Assembly: GCA_043747295.1 (NCBI GenBank) | Contig: JAYTPK010000330.1 | Location: forward strand, 1-9,133 | Direction: 5' to 3' | Length of the DNA: 9,133 nucleotides | Source of the DNA: JAAFIP01 sp043747295 | GTDB taxonomy: Bacteria; Pseudomonadota; Gammaproteobacteria; Burkholderiales; Burkholderiaceae_C | Shown here: positions 1 through 5,421 of the stretch, one piece after another | How the letters are laid out: each line of letters starts with the position of its first letter | Position numbering within the stretch: the stretch's first letter is position 1 | The notes under the pieces: generated by a model | The model's input: only the letters and a program-made list of their open reading frames with translations | The model's database searches: none | What the model was told of the DNA's origin: nothing | Translations under genes and position numbers: made by a program

Positions 1-1086
1 GTGGCGGGCGCTGCTGGTGGCGTGGAAGGTTTTGTGGGGCAGCTCTAGGGCTTGCAGGCGCAGGCGGGCTATCAGCTGGGCGGCGCTGGCATCGGCATAG
101 CGCCGCTGACCCGCGCCCTCATACACCGCCATGGCGGGCAGGGCGCCAGCGTCTAGGCTGCTGGTGGCCTCGGCGCTGGGGGCCACTAATTGCGCGCTGT
201 CCCATGCTGATAGCGCCACAGCATTGGGCCCGGCATGGCGCACAGCTGCAAAGCGGGTGATGGTGTCGCTAGCCTCGGTAGCCGCAGCGCGGTGAAAGCG
301 AATCGCCTCTGGGCCGCCCAAGCTGGCGACGCTGGGCCATTGCGACAGGCTGGAGGGCGCATCAAAGATCACTAGGCAGTGCTTGGCATGGGCTGCCTTG
401 CTGCTAGAGGTGGGCCCGGAGGATCCAGAGGTGGAAGAGGAAGACGAAGCCGCTTGTTCATGCTCAAAGCGCCAGCTCAGCCCCTCAGAGGCCAGCAGAC
501 GGGTTAAGAAGGCTAAATCGCTCTCGCCATACTGGGTGCAGATGGCGCGTTTAGCCAAAGGCTGGGTGACCTCGTAGCGCACGTTGGCCTGGGGGTAGTC
601 TTTGAACAGTTCTTCGCAAATGCCCAAAGCATCTTTGTCTTGAAAAATATAGGCATCGTGGCGAAGTGCTAGAAAGGACAGAAAGGGCGACAGGGTTAAA
701 CGGTACCTTGCTAGGCCACCATCAGCGCCCAGCCAAGCAGCGGCACTGCAGTAGCCGTGCCAAGCGCGTTTGCCACCAGCAGGCAGCAGCACACGCAAAG
801 TAATCTCTTGGCCAATAAACTGGGCCAGCTCTATATGGGTTGAAACGCTTAGGCAGTCGACTTCAAACTGGAATAGGCTGTTAACTCCCTCGGTGCCAAT
901 AAAGCGGTCTACAGCCAACGAATCGGGTAATCCTGAGCCTTGGGCGGTTTCAATGTCGATCAGGCGTGAAGCCTGCGACAGGCCAGTACCGAACAGTGCC
1001 GCGAGATCAGATACCGACAAAGACGAGGGCAGGCTGTAGCCAGCAGCGGCTGCCACAGAAGAGGGTAGATCAGTCAGATTGGCCAT
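1..1086 (-). CDS. vgrG: T6SS spike protein VgrG (TssI), N-terminal 362 codons, runs off the left edge
   Basis: VgrG trimers form the puncturing spike on the Hcp tube and carry effectors. I translated the open frame from the ATG at 1086; it has no stop before base 1. A variable N-terminus of about 40 residues precedes the gp27-like core, which starts near residue 41 (RLIDIETA, then DRFIGTEGVNSLFQFEVD at 60-77). The family hallmark follows at 179-210: KRAICTQYGESDLAFLTRLL, then SEGLSWRFEHE. Residues 212-235 are an unusual Ser/Gly/Thr-rich insertion, after which the core resumes with HCLVIFD. Full-length VgrGs usually exceed 600 residues, so the gp5-like needle and any C-terminal effector domain lie outside. 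I see no clear Shine-Dalgarno before this ATG. The gene follows tssL after 92 bp. Its distal part is far more GC-rich than its neighbours. The family call is firm; the exact start is less so. Confidence 0.93.
   Translation of the reverse strand, partial: MANLTDLPSSVAAAAGYSLPSSLSVSDLAALFGTGLSQASRLIDIETAQGSGLPDSLAVDRFIGTEGVNSLFQFEVDCLSVSTHIELAQFIGQEITLRVLLPAGGKRAWHGYCSAAAWLGADGGLARYRLTLSPFLSFLALRHDAYIFQDKDALGICEELFKDYPQANVRYEVTQPLAKRAICTQYGESDLAFLTRLLASEGLSWRFEHEQAASSSSSTSGSSGPTSSSKAAHAKHCLVIFDAPSSLSQWPSVASLGGPEAIRFHRAAATEASDTITRFAAVRHAGPNAVALSAWDSAQLVAPSAEATSSLDAGALPAMAVYEGAGQRRYADASAAQLIARLRLQALELPHKTFHATSSARH
382..453 (-). other. Serine-rich insertion in VgrG core domain
   Basis: These bases encode VgrG residues 212-235, beginning AASSSSSTSGSSGPTSSS. 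The stretch lies between the FEHE end of the conserved 'QY.ESDL.FL.RLL' block and the next core strand (HCLVIFD). In most VgrGs these two elements are joined by only a few residues, so this looks like a flexible, probably surface-exposed loop. The stretch itself is seen directly; the loop placement is inferred from family knowledge. Confidence 0.6.
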
Positions 1087-1178
1087 ACATTAAGACGATA
1101 GTTAAATGCAGTTTTACTATGAATTTAATAGCTGCTTGAGTAATAGATACTTGGACTATGGGCTGTTTTGCTTGGTAA

Positions 1179-1970
1179 TCAAGGCAGCGTGATGGTGATA
1201 TTGGCCGCGCGAGGTGCCAGCTTGACAATATCCTCATACCCGCCCAACAGGCCTTTGGTGCTTTTGGTGGACCAGCTGCTCAAACCTAGGTAAGCAACCA
1301 ATCCCAACAGCGCAAACACACTGGTGATGACCCACAGAGGAGTCTCGGTCTTCAGCTGATGGCTGACTTTGTCGGGGCGGTTCCAGTGCGGTGCAAACGG
1401 GGCACGTTTGCCTTTCATGTTGGAGATCTCATCGCCTAAACGCGCAGTCAGGTACTTTAGCTTTTCTGTGCCCTCCAGCATGTATTTGCCTTGAAAACCC
1501 AGCAGTAAACACATGTGGTAAACCTCTAGTGCTTGCACATGCTTAGCGCCCTTGGCGCGCAGTTCTTCTAGCTTGATAAAGAAAGTCTCGCCTGCCAGCT
1601 GCTCGCCAAACATCGTCAACTGCAAGGGGCGTAGCTCCCACGAGTCACGCACTTTAAATTGCGATTTCAGAATGATTTCGTCTACCGTAGCGCAAAACGC
1701 AAATTTAGCCAGATGAATATCCTCTGCACTGACATCCAGATGCTTAGCATTTTTATCAAAGTCTGCCATATAGCGCTGCATGCGCACGGCCAGCTCGGCA
1801 TCGTCTTTGGGTGGGTTACGGCTTTTGAGTAAGAACAGCGCGTAAAAGCCGTCATACAGCAGGTCAGACATAGAGTTAACCAGCCGGGGTGCATCAGCAG
1901 CAGGCAGGCGGAAACTACCTGTTTCAGTAAACGAAGCGATGTTGGGCGAGAGGGATGGAGCAGTTGCCAT
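1179..1970 (-). CDS. tssL: T6SS inner-membrane protein TssL (DotU/IcmH family)
   Basis: TssL is a tail-anchored inner-membrane protein that, with TssM and TssJ, forms the trans-envelope complex and contacts TssK in the cytoplasm. The protein has 263 residues. The cytoplasmic DotU domain spans about 30-190 and includes MSDLLYDGFYALFLLKS near 34-50, FAFCATVDEIIL near 90-101, and the conserved EVYHMCLLLGFQGKY at 149-163. A single hydrophobic helix at about 211-232 (PLWVITSVFALLGLVAYLGL) leaves a periplasmic tail of about 30 residues. There is no OmpA-like peptidoglycan-binding domain, so this is the short form and PG anchoring would have to come from another protein. The ATG lies 18 bp after the tssK stop, so the two are probably co-transcribed. 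The Shine-Dalgarno is weak. tssM would often come next, but vgrG does. Confidence 0.95.
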   Translation of the reverse strand: MATAPSLSPNIASFTETGSFRLPAADAPRLVNSMSDLLYDGFYALFLLKSRNPPKDDAELAVRMQRYMADFDKNAKHLDVSAEDIHLAKFAFCATVDEIILKSQFKVRDSWELRPLQLTMFGEQLAGETFFIKLEELRAKGAKHVQALEVYHMCLLLGFQGKYMLEGTEKLKYLTARLGDEISNMKGKRAPFAPHWNRPDKVSHQLKTETPLWVITSVFALLGLVAYLGLSSWSTKSTKGLLGGYEDIVKLAPRAANITITLP

Positions 1971-1988
1971 AATTGAGGTTGACCTGTT

Positions 1989-3332
1989 TTAGCCTGTTAC
2001 GGCAAAGAGTTCAAGACGTAGATTTCTAACGCCTGCAGGAGTGTAAATAGACAACGACTGCGCTTGCAGCATGCGATCGTACAAGGGGCCTTTGTTGTCT
2101 ACAGCAAAATAATAAGTGTCGGGCTTAACGGGCAGCGCAGAGGGTACTTGGGGCGAGTGCGTTATGCGCACACCAGGCATTGCCGACAACACGAATTTAT
2201 CTACATCGTCAGGCGCACCGATCTTAAAGCGCAGCGGCACAACGTCTACAAGCTCCAGGGCGGGCATGTCAGCAGATACAGCTAAGAAGAAGGATGTTTG
2301 CTCGTTAATCTTGCCAGAATCCAGGCGCCCGCTGTGATAGCTAGGTTTGTTTTCTGATAGCGTAATAGCAAAATAGCGTGATGAGATTACGGTGTCCAGC
2401 AGGTCTTTGATAATGTCATGCAGTTTGGCAAAACTAGGGCTTGGATCTTCATGTTTATAAATAGGCAGATCGGCCAGCGTATGCGTTTTAGAAAACGTCA
2501 ATAATTGCCCCGCTAAGTTCAGCAGCTGTTCAAAATACCGCTCTGGGTGCAGATTAGGATGGTGAAAAAGATGCGTTAAGCTGGCAAACGAAGCGCTTGC
2601 AGTATTAAGCAGCCAAAAAGAGGCAATATCACCCGCTCTAAATTCAATGATATTTTTGCTAGACTCGCGATGATGTCCATACAAAGCATCCACCTTGGCT
2701 TGCAGCGCATCCATTAGCCTGCGCATTTGCAAAAACAACAGTGTATTACCCTTGATGCTAACGCTAGGGGCCATAAAGCTGGGGTCTATGGCAAAGCCCC
2801 CGGTAGCCTCTCTGCGCAGGCGCGTAATGGGAAAGCTGATAAACGAATCCAACGAGTCAAATTCAGATACCAAGCGAACTTGCTTTTCAAGATACACCAA
2901 ATCTGCAGTGGCCGCCTGAGTAAATAAATCTTGTGTTTCTTCGCCATGCTGCGTGAAGCGCGCAGCGATGTTGGCCTGCTTTTCTGCAGAATTACCGCCA
3001 TGCCAGTTCAATGCAGGTACTGCCAGGCTAAAGGTAATGGTTTGCTGGTTTAAAGGTATATCCGCTAGAGACAGAGCAGGGGGGAGGTTGTCATCTTTGG
3101 GTGCGTTATAAATATCACCGTCAGGAAATATTACTGATAGCTCGTTGAACCGCAAGCTGCTGTTAACCAAAGCCTCTTTGTCAATTTGCGCATTGCGCAC
3201 ACCCCACGCATATGGGTGGATGGCTGCTGCAGTTTGGTGCAACCGAGCCTCGTGGTACGTGTCTTGGCGTTGAAAATGCTGAGGCCTTAAAAACAGGCCC
3301 TCACCCCAAAGCACTTTAGAAGCTGAATTCAA
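1989..3332 (-). CDS. tssK: T6SS baseplate adaptor TssK (ImpJ/VasE family), TTG start
   Basis: TssK trimers link the phage-like baseplate (TssE/F/G) to the cytoplasmic parts of the TssJ-L-M membrane complex. The protein has 447 residues, the usual family length. The N-terminal hallmark is plain at about 6-24 (KVLWGEGLFLRPQHFQRQD). Other typical segments are SFISFPITRLRREATGGFAI, the helical middle with HLFHHPNLHPERYFEQLLNLAG, and the C-terminal receptor-binding-like domain ending in YTPAGVRNLRLELFAV. The start is TTG at 3332, chosen because it gives the family-standard N-terminus and has AAGGGAG (3339-3345) six bases upstream; the next possible start, a GTG, would cut into the conserved motif. 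It lies 82 bp after tssJ and 18 bp before tssL. Confidence 0.95.
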   Translation of the reverse strand: MNSASKVLWGEGLFLRPQHFQRQDTYHEARLHQTAAAIHPYAWGVRNAQIDKEALVNSSLRFNELSVIFPDGDIYNAPKDDNLPPALSLADIPLNQQTITFSLAVPALNWHGGNSAEKQANIAARFTQHGEETQDLFTQAATADLVYLEKQVRLVSEFDSLDSFISFPITRLRREATGGFAIDPSFMAPSVSIKGNTLLFLQMRRLMDALQAKVDALYGHHRESSKNIIEFRAGDIASFWLLNTASASFASLTHLFHHPNLHPERYFEQLLNLAGQLLTFSKTHTLADLPIYKHEDPSPSFAKLHDIIKDLLDTVISSRYFAITLSENKPSYHSGRLDSGKINEQTSFFLAVSADMPALELVDVVPLRFKIGAPDDVDKFVLSAMPGVRITHSPQVPSALPVKPDTYYFAVDNKGPLYDRMLQAQSLSIYTPAGVRNLRLELFAVTG

Positions 3333-3345
3333 GCAAATCTCCCTT
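3330..3345 (-). promoter_or_regulatory. Ribosome binding site with TTG start codon for tssK
   Basis: Read on the minus strand, AAGGGAG (3345 to 3339) is followed by six bases and then TTG (3332-3330). The strong Shine-Dalgarno and the family-standard protein start that follows support TTG as the true initiation codon. TTG starts are generally less efficient than ATG, which may hold TssK output down. Confidence 0.7.
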
Positions 3346-3355
3346 GATTTATTTA

Positions 3356-3385
3356 TTAATATTGTCGTGTATTGAAAGCTGACAA
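3356..3385 (-). promoter_or_regulatory. Possible sigma70 promoter in the tssJ-tssK gap
   Basis: On the minus strand, TTGTCA (plus 3380-3385; 5 of 6 match to TTGACA) is followed by an 18-base spacer and TATTAA (plus 3356-3361; 4 of 6 match to TATAAT), just upstream of tssK. The surrounding DNA is AT-rich, so a chance match is quite possible. If real, it would let tssK-tssL be transcribed apart from tssJ. Confidence 0.25.
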
Positions 3386-3414
3386 AGTGTAAAACCGCGC
3401 ATCTTTAACATTTC

Positions 3415-4035
3415 TTACAGGCACCGCGCCGGTGTGGTTGCCTGGCTAGCCGATTTGGCTTGATCGCTGGCAGCACCTTTGCCTACAGTCAAAGAGCAGG
3501 CATGAATTCCCAAAGTAATGCCCGAAGTCTCTGCATCTTTTGAGGCGAAAGCTGCTCGCCATCGCTGTGGTGCAGGAGTTCTGAATAAAGTTACCACACC
3601 AATATAGCTGGACTCGCGAGAAACTTTTTCGATGACTTCATACAATTGACCAGGAATCAGGCTTATTTCGCGCACTTCTAATAAATCTGCGCCTAGTGCC
3701 TGTTTTTCTTTTTCAGGGGATAGAAATGCATCATATGGTGTTGCATAAAAGGCCTCGGTTTGCTTTAATTTGTAAATTCTTGCAACTAAAGATAGAGATT
3801 TATCAGCTGTCCCCGCATTTAGGTTATCTCCGGCATGCAGCTTTAAAGAGACATTGCGTGGGGGCTTTTGTAAGTCAGGAATTTCAGGGATTTCAGGCTT
3901 TTTCAAGCCCGTGGCCTCTAAAGCAATATCAGCTACTTTGCCCACAGCAGACATTAAACCTGTGGTTCCACAACCACTGAGCATAGCGCTTAGTGTTAAG
4001 TTGGTAATGATAAATAATAGTCGCATGGGCGGCAT
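3415..4035 (-). CDS. tssJ: T6SS outer-membrane lipoprotein TssJ (SciN/VasD family)
   Basis: TssJ is the outer-membrane lipoprotein that caps the T6SS membrane complex by binding the periplasmic part of TssM. The frame encodes 206 residues with a lipoprotein signal: hydrophobic residues 5-19, then lipobox LSGC with the modified cysteine at 22. A proline-rich linker (KKPEIPEIPDLQKPP, about 45-59) separates the anchor from the transthyretin-like beta fold. That fold carries the usual family pattern: LVARIYKLKQ, GADLLEVREISLIPGQ, then YIGVVTLFRTP and RWR. Two cysteines, C180 and C205, sit near the C-terminus. ATG at 4035 is an in-frame start; ATG at 4026 (MRLLFII) would give an equally good, more compact signal peptide. 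Neither has a convincing Shine-Dalgarno. It heads the leftward gene set. Confidence 0.93.
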   Translation of the reverse strand: MPPMRLLFIITNLTLSAMLSGCGTTGLMSAVGKVADIALEATGLKKPEIPEIPDLQKPPRNVSLKLHAGDNLNAGTADKSLSLVARIYKLKQTEAFYATPYDAFLSPEKEKQALGADLLEVREISLIPGQLYEVIEKVSRESSYIGVVTLFRTPAPQRWRAAFASKDAETSGITLGIHACSLTVGKGAASDQAKSASQATTPARCL

Positions 4036-4076
4036 TCATACAAAACACAATAGTACACAAAGGTAGGCCTATAAGT

Positions 4077-4105
4077 ACTATATGGACAATGAAACAAAAT
4101 GAAAC
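4077..4105 (-). promoter_or_regulatory. Candidate promoter for the leftward tssJ-K-L set
   Basis: On the minus strand TATAGT (plus 4077-4082) matches the -10 consensus at 5 of 6 positions. GTTTCA (plus 4100-4105; 3 of 6) lies 17 bases upstream as a weak -35. The leader to the tssJ ATG would be about 35 bases. The weak -35 overlaps a pair of AATGAAAC repeats, which suggests an activator may assist. This is inference from motif matching only. Confidence 0.35.
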
Positions 4106-4118
4106 CAGCCATAGTTTC
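4088..4118. repeat. AATGAAAC direct repeats plus inverted GTTTC in the divergent promoter region
   Basis: AATGAAAC occurs at 4088-4095 and again at 4098-4105, exactly 10 bp apart (about one helical turn). GTTTC at 4114-4118 is an inverted copy of the GAAAC core. The cluster sits between the two divergent gene sets and overlaps the candidate -35 of the leftward promoter. This arrangement is typical of regulator binding sites, but no regulator can be named from the sequence. Confidence 0.4.
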
Positions 4119-4124
4119 GTGTAG

Positions 4125-4134
4125 TAATGCATTA
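4125..4134. promoter_or_regulatory. Perfect 10-bp palindrome TAATGCATTA, possible operator
   Basis: TAATGCATTA is its own reverse complement. It overlaps the candidate -35 box of the rightward promoter (4132-4137), a place where a bound dimer could block or modulate RNA polymerase. A 10-bp AT-rich palindrome can arise by chance; position is the main argument. Confidence 0.3.
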
Positions 4135-4160
4135 ATCGCAGGGATTGCGCATGCTATAAA
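4132..4160 (+). promoter_or_regulatory. Candidate extended -10 promoter for the rightward sheath/tube operon
   Basis: TGCTATAAA at 4152-4160 is a good extended -10 element (TGN followed by TATAAA). TTAATC at 4132-4137 is a weak -35 (3 of 6) with a 17-base spacer; extended -10 promoters often tolerate this. Transcription would start near 4167 and leave a leader of about 55-60 bases before the lipoprotein ATG at 4225. I see no sigma54-type GG/GC pair in this gap. Confidence 0.5.
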
Positions 4161-4224
4161 CTAGCAAAACAAATAAATACATTTGTGTTCAAAGCCAAAA
4201 GCTCAAATATTAGGGGAAGTATTT

Positions 4225-4830
4225 ATGAAACTCACAATACTCGTTAACCTGCTGACACTTACTGCTTTGCTCGGTACGGTGGGTTGTTCTTCAGTGCCTA
4301 AAGAGGCTGAAATATTACTTAAACCTAAATCCGTTGAGTTGCCTTTACTTATGGAGCAGGCAGCAGCTACCGAAAAGTCAGGAACCAAAGACGCAGCGAT
4401 CAAGCAATATGAAGAAGCGGCAAAAGCTTATCCGGCATCTAAGCTGCCTTGGGCTAGGGTAGCCCAAATTCAATTTGATGCGGCAAATTACGGTGAGGCC
4501 ATAGTTGCGGCTCAGCAAGTCGTTTCAAGGGATGAAAAGGACAAGGTGGCACACAGCATATTGTCGGTCAGCGGTTTGCGTGTTTCTACAAAAGCTTTGG
4601 CAGACTTAAGCCGTCAAAATGAATTAAGCGGCTCTATTCGCAGCGAAGCTCAAAGCCTAACTAAAGTGCTGAGAGAAAGCTTGGGAGAGCAAGTTTTAGT
4701 GCCTGTGGCCACTCCCCGCCCTGCGCCGCCACCGCCATCCGTACAACTTAGGCCGCCAGCTAGAGCTTCGGCCCCGGCCGCTCCAAGTGCCCCATCAGGT
4801 GGTGGAAATCCGTTCGGTGCGTTAAAGTAA
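4225..4830 (+). CDS. T6SS-associated TPR lipoprotein with proline-rich C-terminus
   Basis: I do not assign a firm gene name; a TPR lipoprotein at this place, just before tssB, is known in Burkholderia-type T6SS loci and is probably what has been called TagM there. From ATG 4225 (AGGGGAAG at 4212-4219 is a good Shine-Dalgarno) it encodes 201 residues. The signal is MKLTILVNLLTLTALLGTVG with Cys21 as lipidation site; the -3 position is Thr, which is not ideal. Ser at +2 predicts outer-membrane sorting. Residues about 40-135 form two to three helical TPR-like repeats (KDAAIKQYEEAAKAYP; WARVAQIQFDAANYGEAIVAAQQ). Residues 160-190 are Pro/Ala-rich, with the end GGGNPFGALK. It may be a periplasm-facing scaffold that helps assembly or contacts peptidoglycan, which is inference. 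An upstream in-frame ATG at 4183 was rejected. Confidence 0.8.
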   Translation: MKLTILVNLLTLTALLGTVGCSSVPKEAEILLKPKSVELPLLMEQAAATEKSGTKDAAIKQYEEAAKAYPASKLPWARVAQIQFDAANYGEAIVAAQQVVSRDEKDKVAHSILSVSGLRVSTKALADLSRQNELSGSIRSEAQSLTKVLRESLGEQVLVPVATPRPAPPPPSVQLRPPARASAPAAPSAPSGGGNPFGALK

Positions 4831-4836
4831 GTAAAT

Positions 4837-4860
4837 AATAAGCTGTATTTTTAGCTTATT
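4837..4860 (+). repeat. Intercistronic hairpin between lipoprotein gene and tssB
   Basis: AATAAGCT (4837-4844) pairs perfectly with AGCTTATT (4853-4860) around the 8-base loop GTATTTTT. The stem is AT-rich and no T-run follows, so it does not look like an efficient intrinsic terminator. It could act as a weak attenuator or an mRNA stability/processing element separating the lipoprotein message from the sheath genes. Confidence 0.4.
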
Positions 4861-4905
4861 TAAGCAAGTCGACCTCAAACTTATTAACCGATTGGAGTTA
4901 CAAAA

Positions 4906-5415
4906 ATGTCAAAAAAAGAGAGTATTCAAAAGCGATTGCAAAAAGTTCGTCCACCTCGCGTGCAAATGACCTACGACGTAGAAGTGGGCGATGCGATAGA
5001 GAAAAAAGAACTCCCGTTTGTTGTTGGCGTAGTCGGTGATTTTTCGGGCCAATCTGAGGTAGAGCAAAAGAAGTTGCGCGATCGCAACTTTGTTAACGTG
5101 GATAACGATAACTTTGATGAAGTTCTAAAAGGCATTGAGCCACGTGCAGCGTTTCGTGTAGACAACAAACTCAGCGATAAAGGCGGTGAATTTGGCGTGG
5201 ATTTGAAATTCAAATCGATGGATGATTTTCGTCCTGAGGCTGTAGTGCAGCAGGTTGAACCTTTGCGAAAGCTGCTTGAGGCGCGCACTAAATTGGCTGA
5301 CTTGCGCAACAAACTTGCAGGTAATGAAAAACTAGAGGACATCTTGAACGATGTTTTGTCCAGCACCGAAAAGCTTGGCGAGTTGAGCAAGCAAGTTAAA
5401 AAAGTTGAGGAATAA
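4906..5415 (+). CDS. tssB: T6SS contractile sheath small subunit TssB (VipA/ImpB)
   Basis: TssB pairs with TssC to build the contractile sheath around the Hcp tube; contraction in the cytoplasm fires the spike, and ClpV recycles the sheath. The 169 residues are the standard family length. The start carries the usual MSKKESIQKRLQKVRPPRVQ, followed by MTYDVEVGDAIEKKELPF and the signature VVGVVGDFSG (39-48). Next come the RDRNFVNVDNDNFDEVL segment, FKSMDDFRPEAVVQQVEPL (102-120), and a charged helical C-terminus (RKLLEARTKLADLRNKL onward) that interlocks with TssC. GGAG at 4894-4897 lies eight bases before the ATG. Six bases separate its stop from tssC, so the two are almost certainly translationally coupled, fitting their equal stoichiometry. 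Confidence 0.97.
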   Translation: MSKKESIQKRLQKVRPPRVQMTYDVEVGDAIEKKELPFVVGVVGDFSGQSEVEQKKLRDRNFVNVDNDNFDEVLKGIEPRAAFRVDNKLSDKGGEFGVDLKFKSMDDFRPEAVVQQVEPLRKLLEARTKLADLRNKLAGNEKLEDILNDVLSSTEKLGELSKQVKKVEE

Positions 5416-5421
5416 GCAACC

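Noticed and set aside
383..1039. Two plus-strand open frames (383-577 and 770-1039) opposite vgrG
   Set aside because: They are antisense to the vgrG reading frame, which has unmistakable family motifs throughout, and show no recognisable protein features of their own.
1087..1178. Terminator or separate promoter between tssL and vgrG
   Set aside because: I saw no strong stem with T-run and no convincing promoter hexamer pair in these 92 bases, so co-transcription with tssL remains possible but unproven.
3929..4132. Minus-strand 67-codon frame with a signal-peptide-like hydrophobic start overlapping tssJ
   Set aside because: It covers the candidate promoter and then runs out of frame through the well-supported tssJ start; the hydrophobic stretch comes from AT-rich non-coding DNA, and it has no good ribosome binding site.
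4183..4224. Upstream in-frame ATG that would lengthen the TPR lipoprotein by 14 residues
   Set aside because: It would put polar residues (MCSKPKAQILGEVF) before the signal peptide and translate through the strong Shine-Dalgarno at 4212-4219; ATG 4225 gives a standard lipoprotein signal.
4036..4224. Sigma54 promoter for the T6SS operon
   Set aside because: Some T6SS clusters use sigma54, but I could not find a properly spaced GG/GC pair on either strand of this gap.
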